A stretch of DNA of 64,000 nucleotides, taken from Pseudomonadota bacterium. Lineage in GTDB: Bacteria > Pseudomonadota > Gammaproteobacteria > Burkholderiales > Methylophilaceae. The notes under the pieces were generated by a model. The model was not told the origin of the DNA and searched no databases. It was given only the letters and a program-made list of their open reading frames with translations. Location: assembly GCA_029563075.1 (NCBI GenBank), contig JAKQTN010000050.1, positions 1 through 64,000 on the forward strand. Direction: 5' to 3'. The position numbers and the translations under genes are program-made. Below, in pieces: positions 29,764 through 38,981 of this stretch. Within the stretch, counting starts at the first letter, position 1. Every line of letters starts with the position of its first letter.

Positions 29764-31087
29764 TATTAAATCTGCAGATTTAAAACTTACGCAAAACTCT
29801 TATTACGCCGCCAGCGCGAATGAGCAGCCTGCTTACCCCAAGCTGCGAGGCGATGCTGAGGCAGATGTATGTGTGGTGGGTGGCGGTTTTGCAGGATTGT
29901 CTGCGGCGATCGAGCTGGCAGACCGTGGTTACTCAGTTGTTGTATTAGAGGCCAATCATATCGGCTTTGGCGCCAGCGGACGCAATGGTGGGCAAATTAT
30001 TGCCGGCCTGGCTTGTGAACAGGGTGTGATTGAAAGCGCGCTTGGTTTTGAAGCCGCAAAACAGGTATGGCGCATGACGCTGGAAGCGCTGGATATGGTG
30101 CGCGAGCGTGTGAGGCGCTTTGATATCCAATGCGATTTAACCGATGGTTTTTTGGGTGTTTCGGTAAGCGAACGTAAAGGTAAAAAGCTGCGTCAGTGGT
30201 TCGATGGTATGACACAAAAGTACCATTATGACAGCGATGCAACGTGGATTGAACCCGCGCACCTTCCTAGCTGGATTGATAGCCCGCGTTATTTTAATGG
30301 CTTCTACGATAAGCGTTCAGGGCATCTGCATCCGCTGAATTACTGCTTGGGCTTGGCAAAAGGCGCGGCCAGTCTGGGTGTGCGCATCTTTCAGCATTCG
30401 CCTGTGAATACGATGCAGCAAGGCGACACAGTAACTTTGCATTCAGAAACCGGCAATGTAAAAGCCAAATTTGTGGTGCTGGCAGGTAATATGTATTTGC
30501 CAGAAGTGTCGCCAAAACTTGCACCGAATCTGACCAGACGCATTATGCCTGTGGGTACTTACATTATCGGCACCGAGCCGATTGATTCAAAACTTGCAGC
30601 AAAACTTATTCCCACTAACGCAGCTGTGTGCGACTCCAATTTCGTACTGGATTATTTTAGATTTGCCCGAGATGTCAATTCAGATAACAAACGCATGATC
30701 TTTGGCGGCCGCGTGAGCTACAGCGCCATGACGCCGCGCAACCTGACAGCCAGCATGCAGGCGCGCATGACTACAGCATTTCCGCAACTCGCAAATACAA
30801 AGGTTGAATACACTTGGGGTGGCTTTGTCGATATCACCATGAACCGCGCGCCCGATTTTGGCCGCATTGCGCCAAATGTTTATTACCTGCAAGGCTTTTC
30901 AGGCCACGGTGTGGCGCTTACCGGCCTGGCAGGAAAACTGGTAGCGGAGGCAGTTTCTGGCCAAGCAGAACGCTTGGATTTAATCGCGCAAATCAGGCAC
31001 CATGATTTTCCTGGTGGTAAACTACTGCGCACGCCCGCTCTGGTGTTGGGCATGGCGTGGTATCAGTTGCGCGATGCCTTAGGCTAA
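29750..31087 (+). CDS. puuB: Gamma-glutamylputrescine oxidase
   Basis: 445 residues from the ATG at 29750, overlapping speB by 14 bases. FAD-dependent DAO family: ADVCVVGGGFAGLSAAIELADRG, EANHIGFGASGRNGGQI (the PuuB flavin-site signature), GRVSYSAMTPRNL and YLQGFSGHGVALTGLAGKL. Oxidises gamma-glutamylputrescine to gamma-glutamyl-aminobutyraldehyde, the second step of the Puu route. Its end overlaps the convergent mocR gene by 9 bases. Confidence 0.9.
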   Translation: MLETNIKSADLKLTQNSYYAASANEQPAYPKLRGDAEADVCVVGGGFAGLSAAIELADRGYSVVVLEANHIGFGASGRNGGQIIAGLACEQGVIESALGFEAAKQVWRMTLEALDMVRERVRRFDIQCDLTDGFLGVSVSERKGKKLRQWFDGMTQKYHYDSDATWIEPAHLPSWIDSPRYFNGFYDKRSGHLHPLNYCLGLAKGAASLGVRIFQHSPVNTMQQGDTVTLHSETGNVKAKFVVLAGNMYLPEVSPKLAPNLTRRIMPVGTYIIGTEPIDSKLAAKLIPTNAAVCDSNFVLDYFRFARDVNSDNKRMIFGGRVSYSAMTPRNLTASMQARMTTAFPQLANTKVEYTWGGFVDITMNRAPDFGRIAPNVYYLQGFSGHGVALTGLAGKLVAEAVSGQAERLDLIAQIRHHDFPGGKLLRTPALVLGMAWYQLRDALG

Positions 31088-32611
31088 TGCCTGTTTTCTT
31101 AAAGATTCCTGTATCACATTAGCTAATATATTGCCATAATGTGTGATGTGTTCGGTTGCAGCGTAGGCATAACCGATAATCAGGCCTTTTTCTTGTTTTG
31201 CACCCACGCAGTAGTTTGAAAGCGCATACACGCGCAAACCCTTTTCTGCAGCCATTTCAGCCACGCGAATGTCATCAACATTCGAGTCGAACTCCACCAC
31301 CAGATGCAGCCCGGAATCAACAGGTGAAAGCCGTGCGCCAGCATTTGCCACCGGTGCCAGTGCGGCCTGCAGCAAACGTCGTCTTTCGCCGTAGGTTTGG
31401 CGCATGCGCCGGATATGGCTGGCAAAATGGCCTTCTTCAATAAAATCGGCCAATGCCGCCTGAATCATCACCTGACCTGGACGTTGCAGTTCGTAAAGGC
31501 CGTTTTTGAACGGGGCTACCAGTTGCGGCGGTATCACCATGTAGCCCAGGCGGATGCCCGGGTACATCACTTTTGAAAATGTGCCCAGATACAGCACACG
31601 GCCATCCTGATCCATGCCTTGCAGTGACGAGATGGGACGGCCTTCAAAACGAAACTCGCTGTCATAGTCATCTTCAATAATCCATGCGCCCTGATTCTGC
31701 GCGTAATCCAGCAGCAGCCGGCGGCGGCCATAGCTCATGACCATGCCTTTAGGGTACTGATGCGATGGCGTGGTGTAAATAAGACGCGGCTTCACACGAA
31801 AGTCCTGTGTGGTGGGTGCCATACCTTCGTTGTCTACAGCAACCGGATGCAGTTGCAGGCCATTCGCTTCCAGTACGCGCCGTGCTGCCCAATAGCAGGG
31901 GTTTTCAACCCAGACACAGTCGTTGTGGTCGGTGAGTAAACGTGCACACAAGTCGATTGATTGCTGGGTGCCAGAGGTGATCAGCACTTGATCTACCTTC
32001 AGGTTCACCGCACGTGATACGCGCAAATAATCGGCAATGGATTGCCGTAACGGCAAGTAGCCGCCGTCATGGCTGCTGTCCAGCAGGGCTGGGTCTAGCA
32101 TGCGCCATTGACGATTGAGCAAGCGCCGCCAGAGCTCGAACGGAAATTTGGAGTAATCATCCGCGCCCGGCGTAAATGGCTGTACCTCATGGTTGCTAGG
32201 GTGATTGCTTGAATGGTCACTTGGATGATTATTTTGTGTGCTGGATGCAATCAGTCCGCGCCTGGAAAGCCCGATGATATTGCCCTCCGGGTTAAGCGAG
32301 TGTATCACGTTTGGATTTTTTGAGAATTCATCAGGCTGATTGTAGGCAACATAGGTGCCGCTACCCGTCCTGGCCGCTACATAGCCTTCATCCAGCAATT
32401 GGTCGAAAGCCGTCAGCACAGTGTTGCGGGACATGCCTAAATCAGTCGCAAGACTGCGCGTGGAAGGCAATCGGCAGCCCGATGGCAATACTTGCTCTGT
32501 AATGGCGCGGCGGATAGCTTCGTACACGCGCCGGTGATTGGGCATGCGGGCGGGAAATCTGCTCTGGCTAAGCTGCGTTAATAACCATTCAGAGAGAACA
32601 GGCTGTTTCAT
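31079..32611 (-). CDS. MocR-type regulator (GntR HTH fused to class I aminotransferase)
   Basis: 510 residues. N-terminal GntR winged helix (YEAIRRAITEQVLPSGCRLPSTRSLA and LGMSRNTVLTAFDQLLDEGYV), a linker with SSNHPSNH repeats, then an aminotransferase fold I domain (FSKVMYPGIRLGYMV with the PLP Lys). MocR proteins such as GabR and TauR bind DNA direct repeats and respond to amino compounds through PLP. Sits centrally in the polyamine cluster, divergent from puuD; three 23-bp direct-repeat sites in the cluster are its likely targets. Confidence 0.92.
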   Translation of the reverse strand: MKQPVLSEWLLTQLSQSRFPARMPNHRRVYEAIRRAITEQVLPSGCRLPSTRSLATDLGMSRNTVLTAFDQLLDEGYVAARTGSGTYVAYNQPDEFSKNPNVIHSLNPEGNIIGLSRRGLIASSTQNNHPSDHSSNHPSNHEVQPFTPGADDYSKFPFELWRRLLNRQWRMLDPALLDSSHDGGYLPLRQSIADYLRVSRAVNLKVDQVLITSGTQQSIDLCARLLTDHNDCVWVENPCYWAARRVLEANGLQLHPVAVDNEGMAPTTQDFRVKPRLIYTTPSHQYPKGMVMSYGRRRLLLDYAQNQGAWIIEDDYDSEFRFEGRPISSLQGMDQDGRVLYLGTFSKVMYPGIRLGYMVIPPQLVAPFKNGLYELQRPGQVMIQAALADFIEEGHFASHIRRMRQTYGERRRLLQAALAPVANAGARLSPVDSGLHLVVEFDSNVDDIRVAEMAAEKGLRVYALSNYCVGAKQEKGLIIGYAYAATEHITHYGNILANVIQESLRKQALA

Positions 32612-32630
32612 CAGGCAATATTGTTTTTCT

Positions 32631-32665
32631 AAAGTGGTTCTAATTAAATAACTTAAATGGCTCTT
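32631..32665 (+). promoter_or_regulatory. Direct repeat operator, site C (mocR / puuD)
   Basis: AAGTGGTTCTAA and AAATGGCTCTTG; TGGTTCT at 32635 and TGGCTCT at 32658 are 23 bp apart. Lies 24-54 bases before mocR and about 120-150 before puuD, with TATACT at 32691-32696 as a possible -10 for puuD. Would allow autoregulation of mocR. Confidence 0.7.
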
Positions 32666-32781
32666 GTGGTATTACCAATTAAAGGCATAGTATACTTGTA
32701 ACCGAATTGTTGCAATCCTTGAAAATAGTGGTATAACGAGCATTGAAGGCATATTGATAGGGTTGCTGAGTAGTAATAACG

Positions 32782-33552
32782 ATGAAGAAACCTGTGCACA
32801 GAAAACCAGTAGTATTGCTGCCAGCTGACGTGAAGCAACTCGGCGCGCACCCCTTTCATGCGGTCGGGCAAAAATATATTCTGGCGGTGGCGGAAGCGGC
32901 AGGAGCCTTGCCTCTGCTGGTGCCTGCGGTCAGCGACCATATTGAGCTGGAAGAGTTGCTGGCGATGGCGGATGGTGTTTTGCTAACAGGCTCAGTGTCT
33001 AATCTGCATCCTTCACATTTTGGCCAGGAGGTACATGATCCCACGTTGCCGCTAGACCCTGCGCGAGATGCGCTTACGCTAAAACTGATTCACGCGACGA
33101 TTGACGCAGGCATCCCGCTGTTGGCCATTTGCCGCGGCTTTCAGGAGCTGAATGTGGCGTTCGGTGGCAGTCTGCATCAAGCCGTGCATAAAGTTACTGG
33201 TCTGAATGATCATCGCGAGGCGGATGATACGCCAGCAGAAGCGCAATATGCGCCAGCACACCCGGTTCACCTGGTGGCCAATGGACAACTGGCATCGATA
33301 GTGGACAGCACGCACATGATGGTGAATTCGATTCACGGCCAAGGCATTGACAAGCTGGGGGCAGGGTTGACGGCAGAAGCACATGCACCGGATGGCCTGA
33401 TAGAGGCTTTGCATGTGGATGATGCCCGATCTTTTGCTTTAGGCGTGCAATGGCATCCGGAGTGGAAAGTGATGGAGAACCCGCAATATTTGGCAATTTT
33501 TAAAGCGTTTGGTGAAGCCTGCCGGAATCGGATGAACGCTAGAATTAACTAA
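32782..33552 (+). CDS. puuD: Gamma-glutamyl-gamma-aminobutyrate hydrolase
   Basis: 256 residues, class I glutamine amidotransferase-like (Peptidase_C26). The triad is visible: Cys117 in LAICRGFQELNVAFGG, and QWHPEW with His225 and Glu227. Releases GABA and glutamate from gamma-glutamyl-GABA, the last Puu-specific step. First gene of the puuD-puuA-spuC series. Confidence 0.92.
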   Translation: MKKPVHRKPVVLLPADVKQLGAHPFHAVGQKYILAVAEAAGALPLLVPAVSDHIELEELLAMADGVLLTGSVSNLHPSHFGQEVHDPTLPLDPARDALTLKLIHATIDAGIPLLAICRGFQELNVAFGGSLHQAVHKVTGLNDHREADDTPAEAQYAPAHPVHLVANGQLASIVDSTHMMVNSIHGQGIDKLGAGLTAEAHAPDGLIEALHVDDARSFALGVQWHPEWKVMENPQYLAIFKAFGEACRNRMNARIN

Positions 33553-33609
33553 CGAACAATATGTAACATAGATTCAAATTTATTTATAAAAAGAAGTTGG
33601 GGAACAAAA

Positions 33610-34980
33610 ATGCATGAACGTAAAAATTTTGATCTTGCAGCAATGGATCGCTGGCTGACCGAGAATAATGTCACGGAAATAGAGTGCCTGGTACCCGATT
33701 TGACTGGCGTAGCACGCGGCAAGATTTTGCCGCGCGAGAAGTTTTCTACCGAGCGTGCCATGCGCTTGCCGGAGGCCGTATTGGGCGTGACTGTGACGGG
33801 GGAGTCGCCGGAAGGCCATGAAGGCTATGACCGGGTGATGGGCTTCACAGATAAAGACATGGTGCTATTGCCGGACCCCGTGACCCTGAGGTTGGTTCCT
33901 TGGGCAGTTGATCCCACCGCGCAAGTGATTATGGATTGTGTCGGTCATGATGGAAAACTGATTGATTTTGCACCAAGAAACGTATTGCGCCGGGTCACGG
34001 ATTTATACAAGGATTTGGGCTGGACGCCCATCGTGGCACCCGAGCTGGAGTTTTATCTGCTGGCGCGTAACACTGACCCGGACCTGCCGCTGACACCCCC
34101 TGTCGGCAGGAGCGGCCGCAAGGAGACCAGCCGCCAGCTTTACAGTATTGATGCGGTAAACGAGTTTGACCCATTGTTTGAAGATATTTACGACTACTGC
34201 GAAATTATGGGGCTGGAACTGGATACGCTGATTCATGAATTCGGGGCAGGGCAGATGGAAATCAATTTCCTGCATGATGAACCCATGGTGCTGGCGGATA
34301 AAGCATTCTTCTTCAAACGCACATTGCGGGAGGTGGCCATGCGGCATGATATGTATGCCACGTTCATGGCAAAACCCATGGAACATGAGCCAGGCTCGGC
34401 CATGCATATTCACCAGAGCGTGATTGATACAAAAACCTGTCAGAATATTTTTAGCAAGCCGGATGGCGAGGCTTCACCGCTTTTCTACCATTACATTGCT
34501 GGCTTGCAGAAATACCTGCCGGCCGCCATGGCCTTGCTTGCGCCGTATGTGAACTCATATCGCCGCATCGTACGCAATGGCGCGGCGCCAATTAATATTG
34601 AATGGGGCTATGACAACCGTACGGTGGGTATCCGGGTGCCGATTTCCGATCCTTCCGCGCGTCGTCTTGAGAATCGTGTAGTAGGCGCAGATGCCAACCC
34701 CTATCTGGCAATGGCAGTCACATTGGCTTGCGGCTACCTGGGCATCAAGGAAAAGCTAAAGCCGACTGAAGTCACCACCGGCAGCGCCTACGCCCATGAT
34801 TACCAGCTACCGCGCGGCCTGTCGGAGGCGTTGCGCGAGCTGGAAGATGCAACAGCATTGCATGAAGTGCTGGGCAAAAACTTTATCGATGTGTATCTGG
34901 CTGTGAAAGAAACCGAGCATGATGAATTTATGCGCGTGATTAGCCCGTGGGAGCGAGAGCATTTGTTAATGCATGTGTAA
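33610..34980 (+). CDS. puuA: Gamma-glutamylputrescine synthetase (glutamine synthetase family)
   Basis: 456 residues. Glutamine-synthetase fold: N-terminal beta-grasp domain (ECLVPDLTGVARGKILPREKF), catalytic domain with PELEFYLLAR, AGQMEINFLHD, SAMHIHQSV and INIEWGYDNRTVGIRVP. No adenylylation loop is seen. Ligates glutamate to putrescine with ATP, the entry step of the Puu route. An AAGTTGGGGAAC ribosome site precedes the ATG. Confidence 0.92.
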   Translation: MHERKNFDLAAMDRWLTENNVTEIECLVPDLTGVARGKILPREKFSTERAMRLPEAVLGVTVTGESPEGHEGYDRVMGFTDKDMVLLPDPVTLRLVPWAVDPTAQVIMDCVGHDGKLIDFAPRNVLRRVTDLYKDLGWTPIVAPELEFYLLARNTDPDLPLTPPVGRSGRKETSRQLYSIDAVNEFDPLFEDIYDYCEIMGLELDTLIHEFGAGQMEINFLHDEPMVLADKAFFFKRTLREVAMRHDMYATFMAKPMEHEPGSAMHIHQSVIDTKTCQNIFSKPDGEASPLFYHYIAGLQKYLPAAMALLAPYVNSYRRIVRNGAAPINIEWGYDNRTVGIRVPISDPSARRLENRVVGADANPYLAMAVTLACGYLGIKEKLKPTEVTTGSAYAHDYQLPRGLSEALRELEDATALHEVLGKNFIDVYLAVKETEHDEFMRVISPWEREHLLMHV

Positions 34981-35021
34981 ATTGCTCAGGCTGAGCCGCC
35001 AAATAACGAATTGAGAACGAC

Positions 35022-36392
35022 ATGACCATTACTAAAGATATTCAAGCAATAGATTCCGCACACTATATGCACCCGTTTACCGACCACAAAAGCCTTGCGG
35101 CCAAGGGTGCACGCATCATTACCAAAGCTGAGGGGGTGTACATCTGGGATTCGGAAGGCGCGAAAATCTTTGATGCGATGTCGGGGCTGTGGTGCGTGAA
35201 TGTTGGCTACGGCCGCAAAGCCTTGGTGGATACGGCTGCTAAGCAAATGTTGGAATTGCCTTATTACAACAGTTTTTTTCAAACCACTAATGTGCCGGCA
35301 GTAAAACTCGCAGAAAAAATTATCAAGCTGGCGGGTGACAACTATAGCCATGTGTTTTTCAGCAGTTCAGGCTCGGAGTCAAACGATACCAATCTGCGCA
35401 TGGTACGTCATTACTGGACGACACTGGGCCAGCCGGAACGCACAGTCATCATCAGCCGGAACAATGCCTATCACGGTTCAACCGTGGCAGGCGCTTCTTT
35501 AGGCGGCATGGGCGGCATGCATGCGCAGGGTGGTCTGCCGATTCCCGGCATTGTGCACATTGAGCAGCCATATCATTACGGTCTGGCGCCGAATGAAGAC
35601 AGGGACGCGTTTGGCATTAGAGCGGCTTCGTGGCTGGAGGATAAAATCCTGGAAGTTGGGGCGGATAAAGTCGCCGCTTTTATTGGCGAGCCGGTGCAGG
35701 GTGCAGGCGGCGTGATTATTCCGCCTAAAACGTACTGGCCGGAAATCCAAAGAATATGTGACAAGTACGGCATTTTGCTGATTTGCGATGAAGTAATTTG
35801 CGGTTTCGGCCGGCTGGGCAAATGGTTCGGCTCGCAATTGCTGGGCGCCAGACCGGATTTAATGACTTTCGCCAAAGGCGTGACTTCAGGCTACATTCCG
35901 CTTGGCGGCGTGGTGGTAGGTAAGCGCGTGGCCGATGTGCTGATTGACAAAGGCGGCGAGTTCAATCACGGCTACACTTATTCAGGCCATCCGGTCGCTT
36001 GCGCTGTGGCATTGGCAAATATTGAAATTCTTGAAAGCGAAGGCTTGGTGGACAGGGTGCTGCATGAAACCGGTCCTTACCTGGCCGAGAAATATGCAGA
36101 ACTGGCAAAACATCCACTGGTGGGTGGTGCCGAAACTTGCGGCCTGGTGGCAGGGTTTGTGCTGATGAAGGACAAGCAAAACCACATTGCTTTTGATGAA
36201 GCACTAGAGGTTGGCATGATTTGCCGTGGACATTGTTTTGCCAATGGGTTAATCATGCGGGCCGTGGGCGACCGCATGATTATCGCGCCGCCGCTCGTAA
36301 CCACCAAGGCGCAGATTGATGAAATGATTGCGCTAATTTACAAATGTTTGGATGCGACGCTGCTGGATTTAAAAACACGAGGTTTGCTGTAA
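35022..36392 (+). CDS. spuC: Putrescine--pyruvate aminotransferase
   Basis: 456 residues. Class III transaminase with FFSSSGSESNDTNLRMVRHYW, LICDEVICGFGRLG and TFAKGVTSGYIPLGG (PLP Lys285), typical of the SpuC group. Converts putrescine and pyruvate to 4-aminobutyraldehyde and alanine. The alanine produced could be burned by the dadX-dadA genes and the aldehyde by patD. Starts 41 bases after puuA. Confidence 0.9.
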   Translation: MTITKDIQAIDSAHYMHPFTDHKSLAAKGARIITKAEGVYIWDSEGAKIFDAMSGLWCVNVGYGRKALVDTAAKQMLELPYYNSFFQTTNVPAVKLAEKIIKLAGDNYSHVFFSSSGSESNDTNLRMVRHYWTTLGQPERTVIISRNNAYHGSTVAGASLGGMGGMHAQGGLPIPGIVHIEQPYHYGLAPNEDRDAFGIRAASWLEDKILEVGADKVAAFIGEPVQGAGGVIIPPKTYWPEIQRICDKYGILLICDEVICGFGRLGKWFGSQLLGARPDLMTFAKGVTSGYIPLGGVVVGKRVADVLIDKGGEFNHGYTYSGHPVACAVALANIEILESEGLVDRVLHETGPYLAEKYAELAKHPLVGGAETCGLVAGFVLMKDKQNHIAFDEALEVGMICRGHCFANGLIMRAVGDRMIIAPPLVTTKAQIDEMIALIYKCLDATLLDLKTRGLL

Positions 36393-36470
36393 GTATTTTC
36401 TGCGAAAATTTTGATTGAATTTGCAATGTGCGCCAATAAAATTGTGGTTGTTGGCTGATACATATTGTAA

Positions 36471-36488
36471 GATTGCTGGCGAGCAATC
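36471..36488 (+). other. Stem-loop between spuC and potF
   Basis: GATTGCT (36471-36477) pairs perfectly with AGCAATC (36482-36488) around GGCG. No T-run follows, so it is more likely an RNA processing or stability element than a terminator. Confidence 0.45.
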
Positions 36489-36584
36489 GATAATGAATAC
36501 GGGTGTTTCACGGCTCAAATGAATGATGTAAATTTACTGAAAAAACGTTTTTAATCACTCACCAAAATTGAAGGGGTAATGAAT

Positions 36585-37742
36585 ATGAATGTATCTTTTA
36601 GCAAGCGCTGGTTAGGCTTGATTGCAGTAGTGGCTGCCGGCATGATGCTGGTCTCGTGCGGCGATAAAACCAGCGGAGATAAAGCAAGCGAGCCAGCGAA
36701 AGTGGCCGAGGAAGATAAAGTCCTTAACATCTACAACTGGTCAGATTATTTGGCAGAAGACACGATTCCTAACTTTGAAAAAGAAACCGGCATTAAAGTA
36801 CGTTACGATGTGTTTGATAGTAATGAGATATTGCATGCAAAAATGATTGCTAAAAACACAGGCTATGACATTGTGGTGCCCTCATCCAACTGGGGCAAAA
36901 TGCAAATGGAAGGTGGTTTGCTGCAAAAACTAGATAAAAGCAAATTACCTAATTGGAAAAACTTAGACCCTGCTGTGCTGGAGCAAATGGCCAAGCTTGA
37001 TCCAGGCAATCAATATCTGGTGGACTGGCTGTGGAGCTACACGACAGTAGGTATCAATGTGGATAAAGTAAAGGCGGCGCTGGGCGATATGCCAATGCCA
37101 GAAAATACCTGGGATTTGGTGTTTGATCCTAAATATACGTCCAAACTTAAATCATGCGGCATCTCATTTTTGGATGCACCATCAGAAGTGTTTCCCATCG
37201 CATTACGTTATGTAGGCAAGCCTGAGTTCAGTCTGAATGCGGATGACTACAAAGTGGCCTTTGATATGCTGATGAAAGTGCGTCCTGATATCAAACGCTT
37301 TAATTCAGGTGGTCAAATTGAAGATCTAGCCAGCGGCAATATCTGCGTGGCGCTTGGCTGGGCGGGTGATTTCAACTTGGCACGCAAACGCTCTATCGAA
37401 AACAAATCTGAGCAAAACATTGAGGCACTGGTGACTAAAATGGGCGGTTATATGTTTATGGATACCATGGCGATTCCGGCAGATGCCAAGCATCCAGACA
37501 ATGCGCATAAATTCATCAATTACATTTTAAGGCCGGAAGTGCATGCAGGGCTAACCAATGCAGTGACTTATGCTAATCCGAACAAAGCGGCTACACCGTT
37601 TGTTGATGAGGAAATTAAAAACAATAAAACCATCTTTTTGTCGGAAGCCGATGTTAAAAATCTGATTCCACCAGGCAATGTGGATAATGCAACACGTCGT
37701 GTCCAAACGCGTTTATTCACACAATTCAAAACAGGTACTTAA
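36585..37742 (+). CDS. potF: Putrescine ABC transporter substrate-binding lipoprotein
   Basis: 385 residues. Two ATGs are in frame (36579, 36585); AAGGGG is 8 bases before 36585 and only 2 before 36579, so 36585 is preferred. Lipobox LVSCG suggests a membrane-anchored form, unlike soluble E. coli PotF. The SBP_bac fold starts at LNIYNWSDYLAEDTIPNFEKETGI, and Trp-Ser-Asp-Tyr matches the putrescine-binding pocket of PotF/SpuD. Heads the potFGHI transporter genes. Confidence 0.92.
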   Translation: MNVSFSKRWLGLIAVVAAGMMLVSCGDKTSGDKASEPAKVAEEDKVLNIYNWSDYLAEDTIPNFEKETGIKVRYDVFDSNEILHAKMIAKNTGYDIVVPSSNWGKMQMEGGLLQKLDKSKLPNWKNLDPAVLEQMAKLDPGNQYLVDWLWSYTTVGINVDKVKAALGDMPMPENTWDLVFDPKYTSKLKSCGISFLDAPSEVFPIALRYVGKPEFSLNADDYKVAFDMLMKVRPDIKRFNSGGQIEDLASGNICVALGWAGDFNLARKRSIENKSEQNIEALVTKMGGYMFMDTMAIPADAKHPDNAHKFINYILRPEVHAGLTNAVTYANPNKAATPFVDEEIKNNKTIFLSEADVKNLIPPGNVDNATRRVQTRLFTQFKTGT

Positions 37743-37757
37743 TTTATTAAAATGATT

Positions 37758-37791
37758 GCCTGGATTAGCTGGTTGGCTAGTTCAGGCTTTT
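37758..37791 (+). terminator. Attenuator-like hairpin between potF and potG
   Basis: GCCTGGA (37758-37764) pairs with TTCAGGC (37781-37787, one G-T), with an inner TAGC/GCTA stem, followed by TTTT. Partial termination here would give more binding protein than permease, a common pattern. Confidence 0.55.
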
Positions 37792-37841
37792 CTGATGGTT
37801 TAATCATAATTTCTTTATAGCTTCTTTAATTCGGGGTCAGC

Positions 37842-38972
37842 ATGGCGACAGCACCTAAATCTCAAACAGACAGCAAACCAGCTGAAAAAGAGGTTTTGCT
37901 GAGGGTTGAAGGCATTACCAAAATCTATGATGGAACGATCAAGGCGGTAGATGATGTTTCGCTCACCGTCACAAAAGGTGAGATTTTTGGTTTGCTTGGT
38001 GGCTCCGGTTGTGGAAAGTCGACCTTGTTGCGTATGCTGGCAGGTTTTGAGCAGCCTACCAAAGGCAGAATCTTTCTTGAAAATCAGGATATTACCAACA
38101 TACCATCTTATCAGCGCCCAATAAACATGATGTTTCAGTCCTATGCACTTTTTCCGCATTTAAGTGTTTGGGAAAATATTGCGTTTGGCCTGAAGCGTGA
38201 CCATCTGCCCAAAGAGCAAATTGCAGAGCGCGTAGAAGCCATGCTGAGTCTTGCCCAGCTTAATAAATACGCCCAGCGTAAGCCGCATCAGCTTTCTGGT
38301 GGACAGCAGCAGCGCGTGGCCCTGGTGCGCAGCCTGGCTAAGCGCCCTAAACTGCTTTTGCTGGACGAGCCGCTTGGTGCGCTGGATAAAAAATTACGTG
38401 AGTCCACCCAGTTAGAATTAGTCAATATTATTGAAGAAGTTGGCGTGACCTGTGTGCTGGTGACGCACGACCAGGAGGAAGCGATGACCATGGCTTCGCG
38501 CATTGCGGTCATGGCTGAAGGCTATTTCCTGCAAGTGGGCGAGCCAGACACTGTTTATGAAATGCCGAATAGTCGCCAAGTGGCCGATTTTATTGGCAAT
38601 GTGAATATGTTTGAAGGTGTGATAGAAGAAGACGAAGCAGATCACGTTACGGTCCGTTGTCCGGAATGTGTGCATTATGTAGGCCACGGCATCAGCGGGC
38701 ATCAGGGGCAGTCCGTAAGTGTGGCGTTACGGCCAGAAAAAATCATGCTTTCCAAAGATAAGCCAGCAGGTGAATACAACTGGTGCGAGGGTGAAGTGGT
38801 GGAGATTGTGTATTTTGGCGACCACACCACTTATCACCTTAAAACCAGCACGGGCAAGGTCATAAAAGCGCAAGAAATGAACAATACGCGTGATTTAAGC
38901 TGTGGTCTGACGTGGGGCGACCGCGCTTATATGCACTGGAATGATTTAGCGATGGTTGTGTTGACCCAATAA
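37842..38972 (+). CDS. potG: Putrescine ABC transporter ATP-binding protein
   Basis: 376 residues. Walker A GGSGCGKST, signature LSGGQQQRVALVRSL, Walker B LLLLDEPLGALD, H-loop VTHDQEEA, then an OB/TOBE_2 domain (VALRPEKIML). Full length for PotG. The VRCPECVHYVGHG stretch in the C-domain has two Cys spaced as in a knuckle; meaning unknown. Confidence 0.95.
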   Translation: MATAPKSQTDSKPAEKEVLLRVEGITKIYDGTIKAVDDVSLTVTKGEIFGLLGGSGCGKSTLLRMLAGFEQPTKGRIFLENQDITNIPSYQRPINMMFQSYALFPHLSVWENIAFGLKRDHLPKEQIAERVEAMLSLAQLNKYAQRKPHQLSGGQQQRVALVRSLAKRPKLLLLDEPLGALDKKLRESTQLELVNIIEEVGVTCVLVTHDQEEAMTMASRIAVMAEGYFLQVGEPDTVYEMPNSRQVADFIGNVNMFEGVIEEDEADHVTVRCPECVHYVGHGISGHQGQSVSVALRPEKIMLSKDKPAGEYNWCEGEVVEIVYFGDHTTYHLKTSTGKVIKAQEMNNTRDLSCGLTWGDRAYMHWNDLAMVVLTQ

Positions 38973-38981
38973 GGTGCTGCC

